The notes beneath the pieces were generated by a model that was not told the origin of the DNA, searched no databases, and saw only the letters and a program-made list of their open reading frames with translations. Of a stretch of DNA of 20,193 bases, positions 13,808 to 19,372 are shown one piece after another. The position numbers and the translations under genes were made by a program. Origin of the DNA: an uncultured Actinomycetes bacterium (GTDB taxonomy: Bacteria > Actinomycetota > Thermoleophilia > Solirubrobacterales > 70-9). The stretch lies in NCBI GenBank assembly GCA_946886425.1, contig CAMPIP010000023.1, positions 1 through 20,193 on the forward strand, given 5' to 3'. How positions within the stretch are numbered: the stretch's first letter is position 1; the number at the start of each line of letters is the position of its first letter.

Positions 13808-14676
13808 TCCTCGCCTCGTTCGTCTCCGACTTCTGGCAGCGGCTGGTCGACACCGAGTCGCAGGGGCTGTTCCTCGTCCTGGTCGGCTTCATCCTCTCCT
13901 TTGGGTTCATCCGGATGAGCACGCGGCTGATGCGCAGCCCGCGGGTGCCATGGTGGCCCGGCAGCATCGTCAGCGACAGCGGCGTCCACCTCCACCACCT
14001 CGTCTTTGGGATCGTGACGATGATGGTCTCGGGGGCGCTCGGGTTCCTCGCTTTCGGGAACAGCCCCTACACGGAGATCTGCGCCCTCGGCTTCGGGATC
14101 GGCGCCGGCCTGACGATCGACGAGTTCGCGCTCTGGGTCCACCTCGAAGACGTCTACTGGGCCGAGGAGGGTCGCAGCTCGATCGACGCGACCGTGATCG
14201 CCGCCGCCGGAATGATGCTGGTGCTGCTCGGGTTCACGCCGTTCTCGGTCGAAACCGGCTCGGTCGGCGCCGTCGCCGGGACGATCGTCTCGGCGACGAT
14301 CGTCTTCGGCCTGGTCGCGGCCTCCTTCGCGAAGGGCCGCGTCCTTCACGGCACGGTCGGATTCTTCTTCTTCCCGATCGCGCTCTACGCCACCTGCCGC
14401 CTCGGCAAGCCCGGCTCGACTTGGGCGCGGCGGCGCTACGGAGACAGGCGGCCCGAGAAGCAGCGGCGCTCCGAAGAGCGGTTCCCGCCCGACCGCCGGA
14501 CCGAGCGGTTCAAGAACGCCTTCCGGGACGTCGTCGGAGGCAAGCCGGAGGGCGTCGTCGCGGCGAAGGACGAGGCGGTCGCCGCGACCCGAGAGGCGAC
14601 CGAAGAAGTCAAGCAGCGCGCCGAACGCGTCGCCCAGGCGGCCGAAGAGCTCACCCGCCCCCGCGACCGCGACTGA
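13804..14676 (+). CDS. Actinobacterial multi-pass membrane protein with His/acidic cluster and charged C-terminal tail (290 aa)
   Basis: Six or so membrane segments cover residues about 20-200. Two polar stretches sit in or next to the membrane: SDSGVHLHHLVFGI (57-70, with H62, H64, H65) and GLTIDEFALWVHLEDVYW (102-119, with D106, E107, H113, E115, D116). Their spacing would allow a metal site, but this is inference. I recall similar HLHH proteins as a conserved actinobacterial family of unknown function. From about residue 205 the chain is soluble and highly charged: an Arg-rich part and then an Ala/Glu/Lys helix (about 250-285) able to form a coiled coil. Last gene of the four-gene plus operon. 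Its last 26 bp overlap the convergent acetyltransferase gene. Confidence 0.75.
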   Translation: MILASFVSDFWQRLVDTESQGLFLVLVGFILSFGFIRMSTRLMRSPRVPWWPGSIVSDSGVHLHHLVFGIVTMMVSGALGFLAFGNSPYTEICALGFGIGAGLTIDEFALWVHLEDVYWAEEGRSSIDATVIAAAGMMLVLLGFTPFSVETGSVGAVAGTIVSATIVFGLVAASFAKGRVLHGTVGFFFFPIALYATCRLGKPGSTWARRRYGDRRPEKQRRSEERFPPDRRTERFKNAFRDVVGGKPEGVVAAKDEAVAATREATEEVKQRAERVAQAAEELTRPRDRD

Positions 14677-15268
14677 GCCGCTCCTCGAGGTTGGCCCGGA
14701 CCGCGGGCCACTCTTCGTCGACGACGCTGAAGAAGGCGGAGTCGCGGACGCCGACGTCGGGAACGATCATGTGCTTGCGCAGGACACCCTCGAACTGGGC
14801 CGGCAACGCCGCCATCGCCGCCCGCGAGCGCTCGTTGCGGGCATCGGTCTTCAGTTCGACGCGGACGCAGCCGAGCGTCTCGAAAGCGTGGCCGAGCATC
14901 AGCAGTTTCATCTCGACGTTGATGCCGCGCCGCCAGGCGCTCGGATTGAGCCAGGTCCAGCCGATCTCCAGCGCCCGGTCGGCCGGGCGGACGTTCAGGT
15001 AGCGGCTGCTGCCGACCAGCTCGCCGCTCTGTTTCGAGCGGGTCGCGAAGACGCCCTCGCGGCCGTCCCGCGCCGCCTCGAGGGAGGTCTCCAGCCAGTA
15101 ATCGAAGTACTCGCGGCTGCTGCCGACGTGGGCCAGCCACTCCCAGATCCTCGGCTCCTGCGCGGCGGTCCAGAGACCCTCGGCGTGTGCCTCCTCGAGC
15201 GGCTCGAGCACGACCAGCTCGCCCTCCAGCGGAACCGCCAGACCTGCCATGTCAGCGTGGGAATTCAT
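14651..15268 (-). CDS. GNAT-family N-acetyltransferase, RimJ/RimL-like (205 aa)
   Basis: The protein has the single-domain GNAT layout: an N-terminal strand-turn (LVVLEPLEEAHAEGLWTAA), a central strand (GELVGSSRYLNV), the region EIGWTWLNPSAWRRGINVEM (101-120) that contains the acetyl-CoA loop in an unusual form (WRRGIN rather than RxxGxG/A), LMLGHAFETLGCVRVELKTDARNERSRAAM (123-152) and a C-terminal strand. RimJ/RimL-like GNATs modify protein N-termini, amino acids or antibiotics; the substrate here cannot be told. AGGAG lies 5 nt before the ATG and overlaps the TAG stop of the kinase gene 8 bp upstream, so the two are probably co-transcribed. The 3' end overlaps the convergent membrane gene by 26 bp. 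Confidence 0.9.
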   Translation of the reverse strand: MNSHADMAGLAVPLEGELVVLEPLEEAHAEGLWTAAQEPRIWEWLAHVGSSREYFDYWLETSLEAARDGREGVFATRSKQSGELVGSSRYLNVRPADRALEIGWTWLNPSAWRRGINVEMKLLMLGHAFETLGCVRVELKTDARNERSRAAMAALPAQFEGVLRKHMIVPDVGVRDSAFFSVVDEEWPAVRANLEERLSRGRGGG

Positions 15269-15276
15269 CTCGGCTC

Positions 15277-16902
15277 CTAGTTCCGGGGGGTGCTGCAGAC
15301 CTCGAACCCGATCTCGCGGGCCAGTTCTTCGCGGTTCGCGTCGCCTGAGTCGCGGTCGGCGCGGGCCGCTTCGACGCCGGCCGAGTCGCCTTCGCGGGCG
15401 GCCTTCAGGGCGGCTTCGTCGGTGCCGAGGACGCGTTCCTGCTCCTCGACGTATTCGCGGTAGGGCTTGGCGACGGACGGCGGCGGGTCAAGCTCTTGGA
15501 GCCCGCGGATGCGGGGGCGGGCGATCTCGACAAGCTCTTCGGCGTAGAGGACGTCGGCGGAGAACTCGCTTTCGAGATCGCGAATTTCGACGTAGCGGGC
15601 CTGGCTGGTGGCGCAGACCGCGTCGGCCTTGGCGATCAACCGCGAGCGGGTCAGCGCCTTGGGTTTCGGTTTCGGTTTCGGTTTCGGTTTCTCTTCCTGC
15701 CTCCGCTCGCGCTGCTTGGCGTCTTCCCGCTGCGCCGCGGTGGTCGCGGTGGCGTCCTCGCCATCGCCACCGCCGGAGCTGGCGATCGCGATCACGGCAA
15801 CGATTACCGCAACGAGGCCGAGCAGGCCGCCGGCGAGGGCGAGGCGGCGGCGGGGGCCGGCAGGGCCCCGCGATCCGGCCTCCGCCTCTGCCCCGAGACG
15901 GTTGGTGGAACGACTCCGCGGGCCCGGCCCGGGTGCTTCGGGCTCCGTCGCCGGCGTCGCTTCGCGGCTGGCCTCCCGTTTCGCCGCGGCCTCCCGTTTC
16001 GCCGCGGCGCCGGTCGCCACGGTCCGCTCCGGAACCTCAACGGGGCCGCCGCTGAACGCCTCCTGGGCGGCGCGGCCGAGGTCGCCGGCCGATGGGTAGC
16101 GATCCTCGGGGCGCTTCGACATCGCCCGGGCGACGACGTCGTCGAGCGCCATCCCGACCTCGGGCGCGTACAGCGACGGAGCCGGCGGCGGGTCGTTGAG
16201 GTGGGCGTAGAGGCGGGCTGCCTCGCCCTCGCGCGGGAACGGCACCTGTCCCGTCAGCAGCTTGAAGAGCATGCAGCCGAGCGCGTAGACGTCGACGCGG
16301 GCGTCGATCGGCTCGCCGGAGATCTGCTCGGGGGCGACGTAGTCGAGGGTGCCGACGAAGCGTCCGGTCTGGGTCAGCCCCGACTCGGTCGAGACGTTGC
16401 GAGCGACGCCGAAGTCGGTGATGTAGGCGTGGGTGTCTCCCGCGCCGCCAGCCAGCAGGACGTTGGCGGGCTTGACGTCGCGATGGACGAGGCCGGCGGC
16501 GTGGATCGCGTCGAGGCCGTTGCCGACCTGGGCGATCAGGGCGACCGCCTCGGCCGGGTCGAGCCGGCCCTCGGCGGCGATCCGCTTGCCGAGGTCGGAG
16601 CCGCCGACATAGCGCATCGCGATGTAGGGGATGCCGCCCTCTTCGCCGGCGGCGTAGATCGGGACCACGTTGGGATGCTCGATCGCGGCCGCGATCCGGG
16701 ACTCCTCGGCGAAACGTCGGGCGAAGACCTCGTCGGCGGCCGCCTCGGGGGCGATCAGCTTCAGCGCCACGTGGCGATCGAGGCCGGGCTCGACGGCCAG
16801 GTAGAGAATGCCCATGCCGCCACGGCCGAGGCGGCGCTCGATCCGGTAGCCGGAGAAATCGTCGCCGTTCGCCAGCTCCGCCCACTCGCCAGGCTCAACC
16901 AT
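15277..16902 (-). CDS. Membrane-anchored PknB-type serine/threonine protein kinase (541 aa)
   Basis: A Hanks-type kinase domain occupies about 18-285: glycine loop GRGGMG (26-31), ATP-binding Lys48, HRDVKPAN (140-147, catalytic Asp142), DFG (163-165), activation segment with GTLDYVAPEQ (184-193) and DVYALGCML (204-212). An Ala/Glu/Pro-rich juxtamembrane linker follows, then one transmembrane helix (about 354-374), a Thr-rich stretch, a Lys-Pro repeat (405-415) and an extracellular helical domain of about 120 residues with two cysteines (C430 and C536) that could form a disulfide. There are no PASTA repeats, so the sensed ligand is not the usual muropeptide type. ATG at 16902 is supported by a TAGGGT box ending 6 nt upstream. 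It is divergent from the secreted-protein gene. Confidence 0.95.
   Translation of the reverse strand: MVEPGEWAELANGDDFSGYRIERRLGRGGMGILYLAVEPGLDRHVALKLIAPEAAADEVFARRFAEESRIAAAIEHPNVVPIYAAGEEGGIPYIAMRYVGGSDLGKRIAAEGRLDPAEAVALIAQVGNGLDAIHAAGLVHRDVKPANVLLAGGAGDTHAYITDFGVARNVSTESGLTQTGRFVGTLDYVAPEQISGEPIDARVDVYALGCMLFKLLTGQVPFPREGEAARLYAHLNDPPPAPSLYAPEVGMALDDVVARAMSKRPEDRYPSAGDLGRAAQEAFSGGPVEVPERTVATGAAAKREAAAKREASREATPATEPEAPGPGPRSRSTNRLGAEAEAGSRGPAGPRRRLALAGGLLGLVAVIVAVIAIASSGGGDGEDATATTAAQREDAKQRERRQEEKPKPKPKPKPKALTRSRLIAKADAVCATSQARYVEIRDLESEFSADVLYAEELVEIARPRIRGLQELDPPPSVAKPYREYVEEQERVLGTDEAALKAAREGDSAGVEAARADRDSGDANREELAREIGFEVCSTPRN
15662..15691. repeat. Tandem hexanucleotide repeat (GGTTTC x5) coding a Lys-Pro linker
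   Basis: Five exact copies of GGTTTC on the plus strand read as alternating Lys and Pro in the kinase gene (residues about 405-414). It forms the spacer between the membrane helix and the outer domain. Exact repetition makes slippage and length variation likely. Confidence 0.9.
15971..16006. repeat. Exact 18-bp tandem duplication within the kinase linker
   Basis: The 18-bp unit GCCTCCCGTTTCGCCGCG occurs twice in a row (15971-15988 and 15989-16006). It encodes repeated Ala-Lys-Arg-Glu segments around residues 299-312, between the kinase domain and the membrane helix. The identity at all positions suggests a recent duplication. Confidence 0.9.
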
Positions 16903-16908
16903 CGCTCA

Positions 16909-16914
16909 ACCCTA
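16909..16914 (-). promoter_or_regulatory. Candidate -10 box (TAGGGT) for the kinase-GNAT transcript
   Basis: TAGGGT ends 6 nt before the kinase ATG with no ribosome site between, which fits leaderless initiation. It lies in the 47-bp gap shared with the divergent secreted-protein gene. Confidence 0.45.
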
Positions 16915-16932
16915 GCCGCCGAATCCGCCGCC

Positions 16933-16938
16933 TAGACT
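16933..16938 (+). promoter_or_regulatory. Candidate -10 box (TAGACT) for the secreted-protein gene
   Basis: TAGACT fits TANNNT and ends 11 nt before the ATG at 16950. A start 6-7 nt downstream would give a leader of only about 5 nt, which contains part of the GGGGGAG tract. Confidence 0.4.
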
Positions 16939-16949
16939 GATTGGGGGAG

Positions 16950-17729
16950 ATGCCTCGCCGCGCCGCCATTCCGCTTGCCTTCCTGCTCGCCGCGCTGCTT
17001 TGCGCCGCGGTCGCCAGCGCCGAGTTGAGCCAGAAGGGGACGCTGCGGATCTCCTTCGACGGCGACATCACCCCGCACTCGCTGCCGCGGGACCACCCGG
17101 CGCCGGTGAGGCTGCAGGTCGAGGGCAGGATCGGCACCACCGACGGCAGCCAGCCGCCCCCGGTGCAGCGGATCGAGATCGCGCTCAACCGAGCCGGCCA
17201 CCTCTCCACCGCCGGCCTGCCCGCCTGCACCAGCCGACTCCTGCAGTCGACCTCGACCGACGTCGCCCTGGAACGCTGCCGCCCCGCCCTGGTCGGCCGC
17301 GGCCACTTCAGCGCCAACGTCCAGTTCCCGACCACCGACGCGATCCCGGCCGACGGGCGGATGCTCGCCTTCTACGGGATCCAGAGCGGTAGGCGGGCGC
17401 TGCTCCTGCACCTCAACATCACCAGCCCCGCCCAGGTCACGTTCGTGCTGCCGCTGCTGATCTCGAGGGTCAACGAAGGCCAGTTCGGGACCCTGCTCTC
17501 GGCGAAGGTGCCGCGCCTCGCCGGCGGCCTGGGCTCGGTCACCGGGATCGACCTCACCGTCAACCGCCAGTACACCTACAAGGGCAAGCGCCGCAGCTTC
17601 CTCAGTGCCAGCTGCGCGGCACCCAGCGGCTTCTCCGGCGGCATCTTCACCCTCGCGCAGGGCCGCTTCCATTTCGGAGGCGGCGAATCGCTGGAGACGA
17701 CCCTGACCCGTAACTGCAGGGTCCGCTAG
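16950..17729 (+). CDS. Secreted protein of a Thermoleophilia-type uncharacterised family (259 aa)
   Basis: A clear Sec signal peptide opens the protein (MPRR, a hydrophobic core to about residue 20, and a VASA cleavage site near residue 24). The mature part is probably beta-rich and has the order GTLRISFDGDITPHSLPRD, APVRLQVEGRIGTTDGSQPP, then an RIEIALNR strand, FSANVQFP, and near the end KGKRRSFLSASC followed by LTRNCRVR. Four cysteines in the mature region could form two disulfides. I recall this layout as a family with many members in Solirubrobacterales-type genomes and no known function; that memory is one basis for the taxonomic guess. ATG at 16950 is chosen with GGGGGAG directly before it; TTG at 16941 is in frame but would add only three residues. 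It is divergent from the kinase gene. Confidence 0.85.
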   Translation: MPRRAAIPLAFLLAALLCAAVASAELSQKGTLRISFDGDITPHSLPRDHPAPVRLQVEGRIGTTDGSQPPPVQRIEIALNRAGHLSTAGLPACTSRLLQSTSTDVALERCRPALVGRGHFSANVQFPTTDAIPADGRMLAFYGIQSGRRALLLHLNITSPAQVTFVLPLLISRVNEGQFGTLLSAKVPRLAGGLGSVTGIDLTVNRQYTYKGKRRSFLSASCAAPSGFSGGIFTLAQGRFHFGGGESLETTLTRNCRVR

Positions 17730-17737
17730 GGCCAGGC

Positions 17738-17755
17738 CGCCTGATCTGTCAGGCG
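17738..17755. terminator. Hairpin between convergent genes, possible bidirectional terminator
   Basis: CGCCTGA (17738-17744) pairs perfectly with TCAGGCG (17749-17755) across a TCTG loop. It sits between the secreted-protein stop and the deacetylase gene, and its right arm contains the deacetylase stop codon. No T run follows, so efficiency is uncertain. Confidence 0.5.
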
Positions 17756-18426
17756 CCACCCGTCCGGAAGCTAACTTCGGTGAGCAGCTCGGCGTAGGGC
17801 AGGGAATCGGACGAGCCGGCAGCACCGAAACCATCGAGCAACTCCGGCGCCAGGCAGGCGGCGGCTTCGGCGCGAGCGCGGACGAGGCGGGCGTAGTCAT
17901 TGCGCTCGAGCTCACCGCGGTGGGCGGCGAGGGCGTGGAGGATCTCCCCGAGGCGCTCCTCTCCGAAGCCGGTCGCGAAGGTCGGCCGCGGCGGCGGTCC
18001 CCAGAGCGACCAGAGCCAGAGGCGCGGGCCGTCGGCGCCGCGGGCCGCCAGGGCTTCGCCCGCGACCTCGCCGACCAGCTCGTGGGTCGGGTGGACGTCC
18101 CCTGGGCTCGGCGCGACGACGACTTGCGGCCGCAGCTCACCCAGAGCGGTCCCGATCGCCGCGGTCAGCTCGGCGCGCGCCGCCGCCCGGTCGGCGCCCT
18201 GGTCGATCCGCGGCAGCGGCTCCGGCACCAGCAGCTCGAATCCGGCCCGCCGGCAGGCCTCGCGCAGCTCGGCCTCGCGGCGCTGCCGCTGCTCGGGCGC
18301 GCCGAGCCCGCAGGCGAGGTTGACGACTCGCCAGCCCTCGTCGCGCAGCGCCATCAACGTCGCCGGGGTGCCGATCAGCTCGTCGTCGGGATGCGGGGAG
18401 AGGTGCAGGACGGTGCCGACGCTCAC
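17749..18426 (-). CDS. LmbE/PIG-L-family deacetylase (225 aa)
   Basis: LmbE/PIG-L proteins are zinc-dependent N-acetylglucosamine-type deacetylases; the best-known actinobacterial members are MshB and Mca of mycothiol metabolism. The zinc motif PHPDDELIG is at residues 11-19 (His12, Asp15) and the second site HPTHE at 112-116 (His115). The 225-residue length is within the family range. It is shorter than MshB, and the substrate is not predictable. The start is GTG 18426, which overlaps the upstream metallopeptidase stop in GTGA; the open frame continues further upstream but only in a different frame from that gene. The two genes are therefore translationally coupled. Confidence 0.9.
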   Translation of the reverse strand: MSVGTVLHLSPHPDDELIGTPATLMALRDEGWRVVNLACGLGAPEQRQRREAELREACRRAGFELLVPEPLPRIDQGADRAAARAELTAAIGTALGELRPQVVVAPSPGDVHPTHELVGEVAGEALAARGADGPRLWLWSLWGPPPRPTFATGFGEERLGEILHALAAHRGELERNDYARLVRARAEAAACLAPELLDGFGAAGSSDSLPYAELLTEVSFRTGGA

Positions 18427-18734
18427 AGACCGAGTCCCCCCACCCCGCGCTCGTCCCAGCCGATGTGGTGGGCAAGCTCGTGGCGGAGGGTCCTCTCCAC
18501 CTGCCGGGCGAGCAGCTCTCGGTCGTGGCCGAAGTCGCGTTCGAGGGTGTCGCGGTAGATCACGATCCGGTCTTCGTAGCGGTCCTGGGCGGCCCCATCG
18601 CCGAAGTACTCGCCGTAGGCGCGGTGCTGGGTGCCGAGGTCGGAGACGATCACCGGCACGGTCTCCAGAACCCGCAGGAGCGGCTCCGGCAGGGCGTCGA
18701 TCGCGTCGGCCACCAGCGATTCGAACTCGTCCAT
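18423..18734 (-). CDS. Minimal zincin metallopeptidase family protein (PF06262-like, 103 aa)
   Basis: The protein matches the small metallopeptidase-like family with a single HExxH site. It has the N-terminal helix (MDEFESLVADAIDALPEPLL), VPVIVSDL, the surface loop (YGEYFGDG), RIVIYRDTLER (56-66), and the site RHELAHHIGWDE (84-95, His85, Glu86, His89), with Asp94 or Glu95 as a possible third ligand. Members are compact zincins, and activity has been hard to show in the family, so the role is open. ATG at 18734 gives the usual family start; GGGAG lies about 12 nt upstream. An in-frame start 20 codons earlier is less likely. The stop overlaps the deacetylase start. Confidence 0.88.
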   Translation of the reverse strand: MDEFESLVADAIDALPEPLLRVLETVPVIVSDLGTQHRAYGEYFGDGAAQDRYEDRIVIYRDTLERDFGHDRELLARQVERTLRHELAHHIGWDERGVGGLGL

Positions 18735-18823
18735 ATGGAAAGTGTCTCCCACATGCTTTACGTTCGGCGACCCGGCGCCAGCGCGGGCCACCACATAAAC
18801 CCACGAGGGGGAGTGCCAAAGAG

Positions 18824-19210
18824 ATGAAAGACGTTCACTCGGGCGTCACGACGAAGCTGCGAATCGCAGGCGCCAGCCTGGCGATCGGCGCGGTCCTCGC
18901 CGGCGGCGTCGTCTGGTCGGGCTGCGGCAGCGACGACAGCACCACCACCGAGACGACCACCGAACAGAGCGCCCAGGAGCAGATCGAAGGCGGCGTCAAG
19001 GAAGCCGAAAAGGGCCTCGAAGAGGGTGCCGAACAGGCTCAGAAGGGCCTCGAACAGGCCAAGAAGGAACTGCAGGACAGCAAAGGCACCGCCAAGAAGG
19101 GCGTCGAAGAAGGCGTGAAGCGGGCCGAAGAAGGCATCGAAGAGGGCAAGGCCCAGGCCGAAAAGGGCATCGAAGAAGCGAAGGAACGGGCAGAAAAGTA
19201 CCTGCCTTGA
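18824..19210 (+). CDS. Putative lipoprotein with Lys/Glu-rich coiled-coil repeats (128 aa)
   Basis: The N-terminus looks like a lipoprotein signal: a positive start, a hydrophobic stretch (about 13-30) and Cys34 in VVWSGCGSDDS. The residue at -3 of the cysteine is Trp, not the usual Leu, so lipidation is probable rather than certain. A short Thr-rich spacer follows. From about residue 50 to the end, units with KG[LVI]E[EQ] recur (KGLEEG, KGLEQA, KGVEEG, EGIEEG, KGIEEA), all Glu/Lys/Ala/Gly-rich and expected to form long amphipathic helices. GAGGGGGAG about 10 nt before the ATG is a good ribosome site. It is divergent from the metallopeptidase gene and upstream of an MMPL-type transporter on the same strand. 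Confidence 0.82.
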   Translation: MKDVHSGVTTKLRIAGASLAIGAVLAGGVVWSGCGSDDSTTTETTTEQSAQEQIEGGVKEAEKGLEEGAEQAQKGLEQAKKELQDSKGTAKKGVEEGVKRAEEGIEEGKAQAEKGIEEAKERAEKYLP

Positions 19211-19372
19211 ACTGAGCGTTGAACGTCGTCGCCGGGCCAGCGGAGGCCTCACATACGCCGCTCGCCCGGCGGCTGGCGCGAGTCGCCGCCTGGGTCGCGC
19301 TGGAGAGCCCCGGACCAACCGTGAGGCGAAGGAGAAAAGCCGGGAGATGAAAGAGCGGAAGGAGCGGCGCCG
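19211..19372. other. 162-bp gap before the MMPL gene, inverted repeats and a nine-codon frame
   Basis: Inverted repeats CGCCGGG/CCCGGCG (19230-19236 and 19265-19271) and GCCAGC/GCTGGC (19236-19241 and 19272-19277) can form alternative hairpins after the lipoprotein gene, without a T run. A purine-rich stretch follows with a nine-codon frame (ATG 19347, product MKERKERRR) whose TGA overlaps the next gene's GTG. No other feature is seen. Confidence 0.4.

Noticed and set aside
13950..15002. A 350-codon plus-strand frame within the HLHH membrane gene and beyond
   Set aside because: It is very Arg-rich and out of frame with a gene that has clear membrane helices and coupling, so it is a shadow.
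15662..16006. Short tandem repeats as a CRISPR array
   Set aside because: Units are 6 and 18 bp with no spacers and lie within a coding frame.
15496..16935. A 479-codon frame antisense to the kinase
   Set aside because: The minus strand has all kinase motifs; the antisense product has none.
18427..18819. An N-terminal extension of the LmbE-like deacetylase
   Set aside because: It would run out of frame through the metallopeptidase gene and is Arg/Gly-rich. The GTG at 18426 is followed directly by the HPDDE motif at the usual distance.
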